From Rhodobacteraceae bacterium UBA6141 (GTDB lineage Bacteria; Pseudomonadota; Alphaproteobacteria; Rhodobacterales; Rhodobacteraceae): DNA of 35,521 nt. Positions 16,639 to 24,915 of the stretch are shown in pieces. Location of the stretch: the NCBI GenBank assembly GCA_002423245.1, contig DIVD01000077.1, positions 1-35,521 on the forward strand. The letters are read 5' to 3'. The number at the start of each line of letters is the position of its first letter. Within the stretch, counting starts at the first letter, position 1. The notes beneath the pieces were generated by a model, which saw nothing but the letters and a program-made list of their open reading frames with translations, did no database searches and had not been told where the DNA came from. The position numbers and the translations under genes were made by a program.

Positions 16639-16968
16639 GTGACAGACACTGTCGATGCAGCGACCCGATCCCGGATCATGCGGGCCGTACCCCGCAGTTC
16701 CACCAAACCGGAAATTATCTTTCGGAAGCGCTTGCACGCCCTGGGTCTGCGTTATGTCCTGGGCGGCCGTGGACTTCCCGGGAGCCCGGATCTCGTCCTT
16801 CCGCGTTGGACGGCGGCAGTGTTCGTACATGGCTGCTTCTGGCATCGCCATCCGAAATGCCGCTACACGACCATGCCTTCGACGCGCTCAGAGTTTTGGC
16901 AGGCGAAATTCGAGGCGAATGTTGCGAGGGACAACGCTGTTCGCGCAACGCTTCTCGCCGAGGTGTGA
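16639..16968 (+). pseudogene. vsr: Very-short-patch repair (Vsr) endonuclease, 3' truncated
   Basis: The 109-residue frame begins at GTG 16639 (TTG 16638 in the next frame is not used) and shows the Vsr pattern RSRIMRAVPRSSTKPEIIFRK, GLPGSPDLVLPRW with the catalytic Asp, and VFVHGCFWHRHPKC with the zinc-binding residues. Vsr cuts T:G mismatches that arise by deamination at the partner methylase site. The family normally continues LLAEGWRVLVVWECEL and beyond; here it stops at LLAEV, where the sequence changes to the minus-strand ATPase gene. About 25-30 residues are missing. Confidence 0.8.
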
Positions 16969-18289
16969 CAACCTCCCGCAAGAACTCGCCCGCGTGGCGG
17001 AAAACGGTTAGGTCCCAGAGCCGCAACTCTTCGGACTGATCGTCGGGAATCTGGAAGAAGATTGCTCGACGTTGCGCCTGCAGGCTGGCAAGGAAAGGAT
17101 GCTCGCCGTCTTGGATCGCGTCCGGGCGCTCGAGGTATTCATTTCGCATCGCCGACAGCTCGTCTAGTGCCTGGGCGGAAAAGGCACTCTCGACGAGATT
17201 GACGTAATAAGGCCTCAGCATTTCGTCAGAAGGTCCGAAGACAAGAACATTATCGATCCGATTAGTCGTCTCGTCTCCTATGCCAAAACGATTGAGGAAC
17301 TCGAAGATCTCCAGGCTTTCACGGCGGGCATGAGACAAGTTTGCCCCAAAAAGGTTCTGAAAAATATCGCCGGCATGAGCCTTTCCTTACTGCAACAATT
17401 TCCTAATGTCGGTTGGCGACATTACCCTATCTTTGCAGGGAGGGTGTCCCAATAGCATGTTTGAGATTAGGAGCAGCACGCGCCGGATCGGCGTATGCAG
17501 CTCATTTAGGTCCATCAACTCAAACAGTTGCCGCAATCGTCCCCTGAACTGTGGCGAGGAAAGAATCTCGAAATTCCGGCGAATGGGACACGCTGGTGAG
17601 AAAAATCCATCTGGTTCAGCCTCATCATAAGCTGCCTGCCAACCACGGTGCTCAATGACCGTGTCAAGGGTCAGATCCAGAATGGTTGCACATGAGACTG
17701 TGCTGAGGTTGAAGAAGGCCACCTCACCTTGGCTTGCTGGTCTCGCGTCAACCAGACGAGCCTCCAGCAGGGCGTGACCTTCGCTCGAGAGGGGCACGTC
17801 AGTTGCGCGTCGCCACGTATCCAGCAACTGCCCATCATTGGCCGCGATGACGAATATATTGTCCGGGTCAGGTTCGAAAAAGCTGCTGTTCACTGCCTCA
17901 AGAAGCGCAGATTTGCCACCCCAACGGCCATAGGTCCCAGTCGTCGGCAACGCTGTCAGGTCACGGATTATCCCTACGGTGCGGGTGCGGCCGCCGACTT
18001 CCGCCATTATCTCCTGGTAGATCTCGTTCGCGGTCCATTCGCCAGCGTCCCCGCCCAGTTCGGTCCAAAGCCGTCCGCAGAGTCGGCTCTTTCCATCGCC
18101 CGCAGTGCCAGTGAGGATTACGGTGCGTGCCTTAGCCACGCCTCTTGAGACCGACGTGAAGAGCTCAGCCTCGAGTGGATGGACAAAATCCAGGGGCTCA
18201 ACCTCGTACCGACGAGCAGAGCGCCGGATCTGCTCGTCGTACATATTGTCGTTTCTGGAGATGGGACCATATTGTTTGATGAACCTGAC
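16966..18289 (-). pseudogene. P-loop ATPase of unknown role, in-frame stop and both ends damaged
   Basis: One minus-strand frame runs from 18289 to 16966 and is interrupted only by TAA at 17387-17389 (LLQ-stop-GKAHAGDIF), a likely Gln codon change. The N-terminal FIKQYGPISRNDNMYDEQI region has no proper start: ATG 18244 is late and has no ribosome-binding site, and just upstream lies the CDF pseudogene. Walker A is TGTAGDGKS (about residue 50); NIFVIAANDGQLLDTW looks like a later strand/sensor segment. The 3' end is cut at the joint with vsr. Base composition is visibly less GC-rich than neighbours, suggesting separate origin. It may be a large AAA/STAND-like ATPase of a defence system; I cannot name the family. 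Confidence 0.65.
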
Positions 18290-18291
18290 CC

Positions 18292-18866
18292 ATCCTCCCC
18301 GACCACCACATGTGTGTCGAGCGCAGCAGCATGCTCTTCCATCTGCCACAAATGGGCGCCGTGAATGTCAGCCACCCCGTCGATGCCGCGTACCGCGACA
18401 TGGGCTCGGGCTGGGCGAGCGAGACCGCCACGCTGACCGAGACCACGACCCCGCAGATCGACCGCATCAGCATTCCGCTGCACGAGCTGTCGGCGATGCA
18501 GGGTCCGGATCGGCCCGCCGATCTCGGTGAAAGCCAAGTAGAGGATATAAAGCGCGATGCCGATGGTGATCGCCGCATCGACCCAGCGCATGTCGTAAAG
18601 GATTATGAGCGCACCGCCGACGATCACGGCGACCGAAGCCAGCGCGTCCGACAGGTTGTGCAGGAAAAGGGCACGGATGTTCACGCTGCCCTTGCGTACA
18701 CGAAGCTGTCGGAGGTGTTGTCCAGACCGTTGGCGATCAGCGCACTAGAGTCGCCCAATGCGCCTGTCGCAAAAAAGCCGATGGCGATGGCCGCATTCAG
18801 CAGCAGAACCGTCCAGAGCGTACGGCGCTGACGTTCATCCGGATTCTTTGGCAGTTCTTTCGTCAT
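18292..18866 (-). pseudogene. Cation diffusion facilitator (CDF) metal exporter, internal deletion
   Basis: The start MTKELPKNPDERQRRTLW, ATG 18866 behind GGAGG, leads into membrane helix 1 (VLLLNAAIAIGFFATGAL) and GDSSALIANGLDNTSDSFVYA, the zinc-site helix of CDF proteins. At about 18685 the frame breaks and jumps to GSVNIRALFLHNLSDALASVAVIVGGALIILYD, which belongs about 85 residues further on in the family: helices 2-4 are lost, with a frameshift. The C-terminal domain retains GVADIHGAHLWQMEEHAALD-like sequence, then ends at the P-loop gene. It would have exported divalent cations such as zinc or cobalt. It still has a MerR-type promoter. Confidence 0.78.
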
Positions 18867-18989
18867 CAGGTTCGCCTCCGTTCGTGCTGGCCGTCGGATC
18901 AAGGCGGCCTCATCTGCCCTGCATGCGCAAGCCACTCGATCCTCGCCAGAAAACAAGCAGCCTGCTGCCCAAGAATCGGCCGAGAGGCA

Positions 18990-19020
18990 GTTCTAGTTCC
19001 TCTAGTCGCTAGAGGTTCAA
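18990..19020 (-). promoter_or_regulatory. MerR-type promoter/operator of the CDF gene
   Basis: Reading the minus strand: TTGAAC (19020-19015), a 19-base spacer containing the dyad CTCTAGCGACTAGAG (19014-19000), then TAGAAC (18995-18990). The overlong 19-base spacer with a dyad in it is the hallmark of promoters activated by MerR-family regulators. The site is about 120 bases before the CDF start and closely matches the operator at 19829-19843. Confidence 0.75.
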
Positions 19021-19041
19021 GGGCTGCGCGTGGATTTATGT

Positions 19042-19377
19042 CTAGACGCCGCGCGGGGCGAGCAGGATCAGGGCCGCGCCCGCAAGGCAAACGACGCCGC
19101 CTGTGAGATCCCAGCGGTCGGGTCGCTCGCCTTCGGCCAGCCACATCCAGGCGACCGACGCCACGATGTAGACGCCCCCGTAGGCTGCGTAGGCGCGCCC
19201 GGCGAGGGCCGAGTCGATCTGCGCCAGGAGCCAGCCAAAGGCGGTCAGGCTCGCAACGCCTGGAACGAGCCAAACCGCTGAGGCGCCGAGGCGCCACCAA
19301 GCCCAGATCGCGAAGCAACCCGCTATCTCGGCCAAAGCCGCGGCAGCATAGATCGTCAAGGTCGGCAGCGCTGTCAT
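19042..19377 (-). CDS. UPF0060 (YnfA-like) small membrane protein
   Basis: A 111-residue protein with four membrane helices: LTIYAAAALAEIAGCFAIWAWW, VWLVPGVASLTAFGWLLA, AYAAYGGVYIVASVAWMWLAEG and LTGGVVCLAGAALILLAP. Length, EIAGCFAIWAW and AYAAYGGVYI are diagnostic of the UPF0060 family, related to small multidrug-resistance-type transporters. ATG 19377 overlaps the merR stop as ATGA, so the two are co-expressed. Being in a metal-regulator operon suggests a metal or toxic-cation role, which is inference. Confidence 0.88.
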   Translation of the reverse strand: MTALPTLTIYAAAALAEIAGCFAIWAWWRLGASAVWLVPGVASLTAFGWLLAQIDSALAGRAYAAYGGVYIVASVAWMWLAEGERPDRWDLTGGVVCLAGAALILLAPRGV

Positions 19378-19811
19378 TCGGCCAGCTCGGACGTCCCGTG
19401 GTGGTCCTGCGCGCAGTGGGAATGGTCGCTCAGGGACTCGATGACGCGGCAGTCGGCGACGGTACCCTGCGCGCATTGCGTGATCATCCGCTCCAGCTCA
19501 GCTTTCAGCGCCGTCAGCCGCGCGATGCGCGCCTTCACCGCAGCGAGCTGCTTCTTCGCGATGATGTCGGCGGCTGCGCAGGAGTGGTGGGGGTTGTCGG
19601 TGAGGCTCAGAAGGTCCCGGATAGCCTCCAGCGGGAACCCGAGCTCGCGCGCGTGGCGGATGAAGGCCAGACGATCCAGTGCCGACTGCCCATAGCGCCG
19701 CTGGTTCCCGGCGCTGCGTTCGGGTTCCGGCAGGAGCCCGATCTGCTCGTAGTAGCGGATCGTCGGGACCTTCACGCCGGCCGCTTCCCCCAATTTTCCG
19801 ATGGTGAGCAT
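19374..19811 (-). CDS. MerR-family metal-responsive regulator (ZntR/CadR/PbrR-like)
   Basis: A 145-residue regulator. The N-terminal winged helix-turn-helix is LTIGKLGEAAGVKVPTIRYYEQIGLL, then RRYGQSALDRLAFIRHARELGF; a long dimerisation helix follows (IIAKKQLAAVKARIARLTALKAELERMI). The metal site probably uses the Cys in HHSCAAADI, the loop CAQGTVADCRVI and the C-terminal HSHCAQDHH. The group senses Zn, Cd or Pb and twists promoter DNA to activate efflux genes. The gene is divergent from the P-type ATPase and shares the 95-base control region with it. The regulator appears intact although both transporters it would control are broken. Confidence 0.9.
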   Translation of the reverse strand: MLTIGKLGEAAGVKVPTIRYYEQIGLLPEPERSAGNQRRYGQSALDRLAFIRHARELGFPLEAIRDLLSLTDNPHHSCAAADIIAKKQLAAVKARIARLTALKAELERMITQCAQGTVADCRVIESLSDHSHCAQDHHGTSELAE

Positions 19812-19822
19812 CAGATTGCCTC

Positions 19823-19853
19823 TTGAAGCTATAGCTACTAGAGACCTTACGTT
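19823..19853 (+). promoter_or_regulatory. MerR-type promoter/operator of the P-type ATPase gene
   Basis: TTGAAG (19823-19828), a 19-base spacer with the dyad CTATAGCTACTAGAG (19829-19843), then TACGTT (19848-19853). It sits between the divergent merR and ATPase starts. The dyad differs at two positions of 15 from the one before the CDF gene, so one regulator probably controls both. Confidence 0.72.
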
Positions 19854-19906
19854 CCCGATTCAGCAAATACAACGTTCCCTGCTGCTGGGCGGGGTGGAAG
19901 GGCGTG

Positions 19907-21194
19907 ATGACGACGAACAGGGCAATCTGCGAGTGGACGGTTTCCGGGATGGACTGTGCATCGTGCGCCAGCAAGGTCCGGGGTGCGGTCGAACGCCTGC
20001 CCGGCGTGAGCGACGTCGACGTGGCGCTGATGACCGAGCGACTTCGGTTGACCCTCGATGAAGGGCAGACCCAGCGCGACCAGATCGAGGCGATCATCAA
20101 AGGGCTCGGCTACGGGATCGCGGCGAAAGGATCGAGCCCCGACTGGAAACGCTTCGTGCTGCCGGACGGCGAGCAGGCGTCCCGCGCGGACGGATCGCCG
20201 GATGCCACAGGACTCGGGTCCGACACTGGATCCTCAGAGCTCGAGAGCATCCCCACGCCCGGTTCGCGTTGGTATCAGACCGCGAAGGGCAGACTGGTGA
20301 TCGGCACCGGGCTCCTCCTCGCGGCGGCATGGGCCGTGAAACTGCTCGCTTCCCAGGACGTGGCGACCTGGGCGTTCGTCCTCGCCACGCTCATCGGTGT
20401 CGCCCCTATCACACGTCGCGCCGTGGCGTCCGCCCGAGCGGGCATGCCGTTCACGATCGAAATGCTGATGACCATCGCGGCCAGCGGCGCGCTCGTCATC
20501 AATGCTGCGGAGGAAGCGGCGCTGGTCGTCTTCCTCTTCGCCGTCGGGGAGGTTCTCGAAGGCGTGGCGGCGAACAAGGCCCGCGACGGAATCCGGGCGC
20601 TCGCTCGCCTGGTGCCGAAGACTGCACTCCTGGAAGTCGCCGGCAAGACACGAGTGATACCGGCCGACCAGCTTCAGGTGGACCAGATCGTTCTGGTGCG
20701 CCCGGGGGACAGGGTCCCTGCAGACGGCGAGGTCATCGAGGGCACCTCCGGTGTCGACGAGAGCGCCGTCACGGGCGAAAGCGTGCCCAACCTGAAGGAA
20801 CCTGGCCAACCGGTGTTTGCAGGCTCCATCAACACCGAGGCCGCCTTGCGCGTGCGCGTGACGAAGGCGGCCGAGGACAATACCATCGCCCGCATCATCC
20901 GTCTGGTCGAGGAGGCGGAGAGCGCCCGAGCCCCGACCGAGCGGTTCATCGACCGGTTCAGCCGCATCTACATGCCCGCGGTGGTGGGCCTCGCCCTCAT
21001 GGTGGCTATCGTGCCGCCGCTGGCATTCGCCCAGGCCTGGGACACGTGGGTGTACCGCGCGCTGGCGCTTTTGCTGATCGGCTGTCCCTGCGCCCTGGTC
21101 ATCTCGGTTCCGGCCTCCATCGCCTCGGCATTGTCCGCGGGAGCACGGCGCGGGCTTTTGATGAAGGGCGGCGCGGTCATCGAAGCCGCGGCCC
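19907..21194 (+). pseudogene. P1B-type heavy-metal ATPase, truncated before the phosphorylation site
   Basis: The preserved 428 residues include an N-terminal metal-binding domain (SGMDCASCASKV, Cys17 and Cys20), membrane helices, the actuator motif GVDESAVTGESVPN and the transport motif GCPCALVISVP. After MKGGAVIEAAA the family continues at once with the DKTGTLT phosphorylation motif; here transposase sequence begins instead, so the catalytic Asp and the ATP-binding domain are missing. ATG 19907 lies six bases after GGAAGG; GTG 19904 is an alternative. The ATPase frame stays open through foreign sequence to 21577. It would have exported Zn, Cd or Pb across the inner membrane. The remnant cannot pump. 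Confidence 0.88.
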
Positions 21195-21497
21195 GACCTG
21201 CGCCGGGCCTGTGTCACGCCGCATGTCGCGCAGAAATCGCGATATTCGGCGATCGACGGCCGCACCACCCGGCACGAGGGTTACGCCCTGTCGATCAGGC
21301 ACCGCAAACGGATCGACTTGCGTGGGGAAAACGATCCACTGGATCATTTTCTGATCCTCCTCACCTTCGGCTGGGCCAAGGCCGTCGGCGGCATGGCCCA
21401 GACCGTCTATCGCGGCCTCGAGCGGGTGCGCGCCCGCTTCATCCTGACGATGGCCGCCAACAACCTCGCCCGGTTGCCACGACTGCTGGCCGCGTAA
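21195..21497 (+). pseudogene. IS5-family transposase, C-terminal remnant
   Basis: In a frame without a start codon the sequence reads DLRRACVTPHVAQKSRYSA then IDGRTTRHEGYALSIRHRKRID and, later, FGWAKAVGGMAQTVYRGLER, VRARFILTMAANNLARLPRL, ending TAA 21495-21497. This is the end of an IS5/IS1182-like DDE transposase. Normally RKRIE is followed almost directly by xFGWAK; about 45 extra bases (containing GATCCACTGGATC) separate them here. The remnant starts at the break in the metal ATPase, so the insertion, followed by deletion, destroyed that gene. Confidence 0.78.
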
Positions 21498-21904
21498 CGA
21501 TGAAAAACCTCGTGGGGCACACACGCCTTCCGGACCCCAAAGCGCGAGGCCGGGCGGCGAAGCCAGCAACGAAGTGAAACCGTTCCGGCTCGGCGACTAT
21601 TTCAGCAGCCTGCTCTCATAATCGCTGTCAAGCCATTCTTTCGTGGCAAATCTCCCGACGGGGCCGGGTGCAGCTTGGGGTGGATGCGCAGGGTAGGAGG
21701 CGGAACTGAGACGACGGTTGGCAAGCTCTCATTCGCGGGTTGGCTACCGCATGACCGTGGTTTGTCCTGGGGCTGCCTCGGTCTAGGTGGCGAGCGTCGA
21801 CATGGTCGGCTCATAACAGGTCACGAGGGTTCCCCACCGCGTTCCGTCCCCAACCCTGCGCATCGGAAGGGTCGAAGCGTCGTTGATTTGCCTTTTCTGC
21901 TGCG
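21498..21904. other. Non-coding gap between two transposase remnants
   Basis: About 400 bases with no gene that I can support. TATTTCAGCAGCCTGCT near 21598 resembles the terminal sequence of IS5-type elements and may mark the outer end of the preceding remnant. The remainder probably contains the 3' end of the IS256-type element. No RNA or hairpin terminator stands out. Confidence 0.4.
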
Positions 21905-23190
21905 TCAGGCGTGGGCGGGTGTCACGCTGCGGGCGATGGCCCAGATGAAGCCCGCCATCTCACGGGCGATGGCCGTGGTGGCCACCACCTTCGGCTTCCC
22001 CGCCGCCATCAGGTGCCGGTAGCGCTGGCACATCCGCAGCTGGCCCTTCCAGGCGATGTCACGCACCGCCTGCGGCAGGCTCTCGACCCGGTCGAGCAGC
22101 TTCCGGCTGACGCGGGCCTCCGTCTCCCAACCGTCGACCTTGCGCATCTGGATCTGGCCCGCCGAGAGCATGGCCCAAAGCAGCATCGGCACGGTTTGCG
22201 CACAGGGCAGCACGGTCTGTGTCTTGACGCGGCGGCGGAATTCCTCGTTCAGCCGCTCGATCGCGTTGGTCGTGCGCGCCGATTTCCATTGCGACGGGTC
22301 AAGCCGGGTGAAGGTGAACAGGCGTTCGCCCGCTTCTTCCAGGCTGTCGGCCACCGCCCGGCATTTGAGCCGCCATTTCCGCACGAACGCCTTGCGGCGC
22401 GTTTCGATCCCGGCGGCGCTGTCGGCGCGGGTCATGTCGCGATAATCCTCGGTCAACTCGTCATGGAGGTTCCTGGGGGCATGGGCCAACAGGTTGCGAT
22501 GCTTGTGGACCGTGCAGCGCTGGATGGCCAGGTTCTCGCCCCACAGCGCCACGAGGGCGGCTTCAAGCCCCGGCGCGCCATCGACGATGACGAATTCGGG
22601 CTGCTTCAGACCCCGCGCATCGAGATCGGCAAGGAATTGGCCCCAGGCCGCAGTGCTTTCGCCGCCCATGTTCTGGATCGCGAGCAGCACCTTTTGCCCG
22701 TCGCGGCGCACCCCGAGGGCCGCCAGAACCGAGATATTCGTCGCCTTCTTGTCCAGGCGCGTCCGAACCACGGTGCCGTCGAACAGGCTGACCAGCGCCC
22801 GTTTCACCCGACGGGTGTTGGTGCCCGCCAGATAAACCGCCGCGATCAGAGCTTCTGCCTTCTTCGTCAGCCGACGGTAGCGCGGCAACGCCTTCGAGCG
22901 CCATTCCGTGACCTTGCCGTCTTCGGCCTCGATCCGCGCACGTGGCACGCGCAGGGTTTCTGTGTGCCGAAAGTCCCGGTGAGCTGGCGCTCCCGGTGCC
23001 CGTGGCGATAGCCTTTCGCCGCACCTTCGGCACGGCCATAGCGCATGCGGCCGAGGAATTCGGCCAACTCCTCTTCGAACATCGTCTCGATCGTGGCCCG
23101 GACGCTCGCCCGCAGGCGACCTTCGATCGGATCGTAGCCCGCCGCGTCGGACAGTAGCGAAAGCGCGGGGTTCTGGGTAATCTCGGTCAT
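21905..23190 (-). pseudogene. IS256-family (Mutator-type) transposase, frameshifted and with an internal deletion
   Basis: ATG 23190 starts MTEITQNPALSLLSDAAG, then RYGRAEGAAKGYRHGHRERQ typical of IS256 transposases. A two-base insertion (extra CA near 22961-22964) shifts the frame; the other frame continues PRARIEAEDGKVTEWRSKAL. At about 22780-22800 RRVKRAL runs straight into LFDGTVVRTRLDKKAT, skipping some 35-40 residues normally present. The catalytic Asp (FDGTVV), second Asp (VIVDGAPGLEAAL) and Glu (TTNAIERLNEEFRRR) remain. Two lesions make the copy inactive. It sits directly upstream of the urea/amide operon's control region. Confidence 0.85.
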
Positions 23191-23661
23191 GGCGTGATCT
23201 CCCTGGCGGTTGGCACCGCCGGCTGGGTGGTTGCAGTTCACCCGGAGATTACGCCGCCTTCAAATTTCCACCACTTCCGAGACACGACCTGCATAGGCGG
23301 CATAGGCCTCTCCTCCATTCTTGAGGCTCGGCGCCAGCCCGCCTGGCGCAATCCTCGAAGGAGAACGCCGCGGGAGAGACCACCAAACCCGCCAGGTGAC
23401 ACCGCGATCATGGGGTCTAGTGGATCGCACGCCGGAGCGCGACCTGATTTTCCGCCCGTGCCGCGCGGGGCAGCAGGCCGGACGCTGGCCCCCGATCCGC
23501 CTCAGATCAAAGTTTCAGCCCAAAATATGTGCATTCCCGGCGTGGTTCCGCCGCATTGAGCGGCAAAGGACGCCGCACCGGATATTTCAGATACACAGAT
23601 ATTTAACAATTCAACAAACGCGTCGCACGTTGTCCATGGGATCATCCGCGAGGGAACTGCC
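23191..23661. other. Control region of the urea/amide operon and IS256 edge
   Basis: A 471-base gap. The first 100 bases are probably the end of the IS256-type element. The 60 bases before the operon (23575-23640) are A+T-rich (GATATTTCAGATACACAGATATTTAACAA region) and are the likely promoter. GCCGC/GCGGC at about 23550-23564 can form a small hairpin. I see no sigma-54 consensus, which would be expected if nitrogen control were direct. Confidence 0.45.
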
Positions 23662-24894
23662 ATGACCACCATCAATCGCCGCCTCTTCATCAAGTCCACC
23701 GGCGCCGCAGCGGCGCTGTCGCTTGCCGCGCCGCTGGTCGCGCGTGCCGCTGCAGATCCGATCAAGGTCGGTGGTTTGCACGACCTGTCCGGGGCGCTCG
23801 ATTCCATCGGCATCCCGATGAATCAGGTCTTTCAGATGGCGATCAAGGAGATCAACGACGCGGGCGGGCTGCTGGGCCGTCCGGTCGAGGGGGTCATTTA
23901 TGACCCGCAGTCGAACATGTCCCTGTATTCGCAATATGCCACGCAGATGGCGGTGAAGGATCGCGTCGCGGTCGTCATGGGCGGCATCACCTCGGCCAGC
24001 CGCGAGACGATCCGCCCGATCTTCCACCGTTTCAAGACTTTGTATTTCTACAACACCCAGTATGAGGGCGGCGTATGCGACCGTAACGAGATCACGCTCG
24101 GCACCACGCCGGCGCAGACCGTGCGCCGCGTCATCCCTTATGCAATGAACCTGTTCGGAAAGAGGGTTTACACCATCGCGGCCGACTACAACTATGGCCA
24201 CATCACCTCTGCCTGGGTGAAGCGCTTCGTCGAGGAAAACGGCGGCGAGGTGATCGAGACCGAGTTCTTCCCGCTGGACGTGTCGCAGTTCGGATCGACC
24301 ATCTCCAAGATCCAGGCGGCCAAGCCCGATTTCGTGCTGTCGGCGATGGTCGGCACCTCGCATCTGGGCTTTTACCGCCAGTGGGCGGGCGCGGGCATGA
24401 AATCACAGATCCCGATCGTGTCGACTGTGTTCGGCGCCGGACCCGAGCAGGTGATCCTGACGCCGGAAGAGGGTAACGGTATCCTCTCGTGCTTCGGCTA
24501 TTACGAGGCGGTGGACAACCCGACCAACACGGCCTTCCTTGCGCGCGTCAAGGCGGCCTACCCGGACAACACCCCGACCATCTCCGAAATCTCGGAAGTC
24601 ACCTATGAGGGGATGATGATCTGGGCCGACGCGGTGCGCGAGGCGGGCTCGATCGAACGCGAGGCGCTTTGGGAGGTCATGGAATCGGGCAAGACCTACG
24701 ATCTGCCGGCGGGCAAAGTGTCGATCGACCCGAAAACCCATCACGCGATCCGCGATGTGTATATCGCCGAGCTTCAGGATCAGGTGTTCCAGATCAAGGA
24801 GGCCTTCCCGCAGTCGCAACCAGAGGACACCCAGATGGTCTGCGATCTCGTCGCCGATCCCGAGGCCAACAAGCACTACGAAATCAGCCTCTGA
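23662..24894 (+). CDS. Urea/short-chain amide-type ABC transporter, binding protein
   Basis: A 410-residue periplasmic binding protein of the branched-chain/UrtA/AmiC/FmdD group. The leader NRRLFIKSTGAAAALSLAAPLVARAAA is a twin-arginine signal, so it is probably exported folded. PIKVGGLHDLSGALDSIG, GRPVEGVIYDPQSNMSLY, and the TLYFYNTQYEGGVCDRN block correspond to regions that form the amide-binding cleft in UrtA and AmiC. ATG 23662 follows GAGGGA. It heads an eleven-gene operon ending with ureD. UrtA homologues bind urea, AmiC/FmdD bind short amides; the replacement of the usual PVQYEG by NTQYEG means the ligand should not be assumed to be urea. Confidence 0.88.
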   Translation: MTTINRRLFIKSTGAAAALSLAAPLVARAAADPIKVGGLHDLSGALDSIGIPMNQVFQMAIKEINDAGGLLGRPVEGVIYDPQSNMSLYSQYATQMAVKDRVAVVMGGITSASRETIRPIFHRFKTLYFYNTQYEGGVCDRNEITLGTTPAQTVRRVIPYAMNLFGKRVYTIAADYNYGHITSAWVKRFVEENGGEVIETEFFPLDVSQFGSTISKIQAAKPDFVLSAMVGTSHLGFYRQWAGAGMKSQIPIVSTVFGAGPEQVILTPEEGNGILSCFGYYEAVDNPTNTAFLARVKAAYPDNTPTISEISEVTYEGMMIWADAVREAGSIEREALWEVMESGKTYDLPAGKVSIDPKTHHAIRDVYIAELQDQVFQIKEAFPQSQPEDTQMVCDLVADPEANKHYEISL

Positions 24895-24915
24895 TCGCGG
24901 AGCGGGGAAACCGGA

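Noticed and set aside
23340..23420. GCGGGAGAGACC with GAAGGAG nearby, reminiscent of a glycine riboswitch
   Set aside because: The order is wrong: GCCGAAGGAGCAA and CTCTCAGGCAAA do not follow the GGGAGAG, and no glycine gene is downstream.
23575..23661. Sigma-54 (nitrogen-control) promoter for the urea/amide operon
   Set aside because: No GG-N10-GC element with the TGGCAC/TTGCA context was found in the leader.
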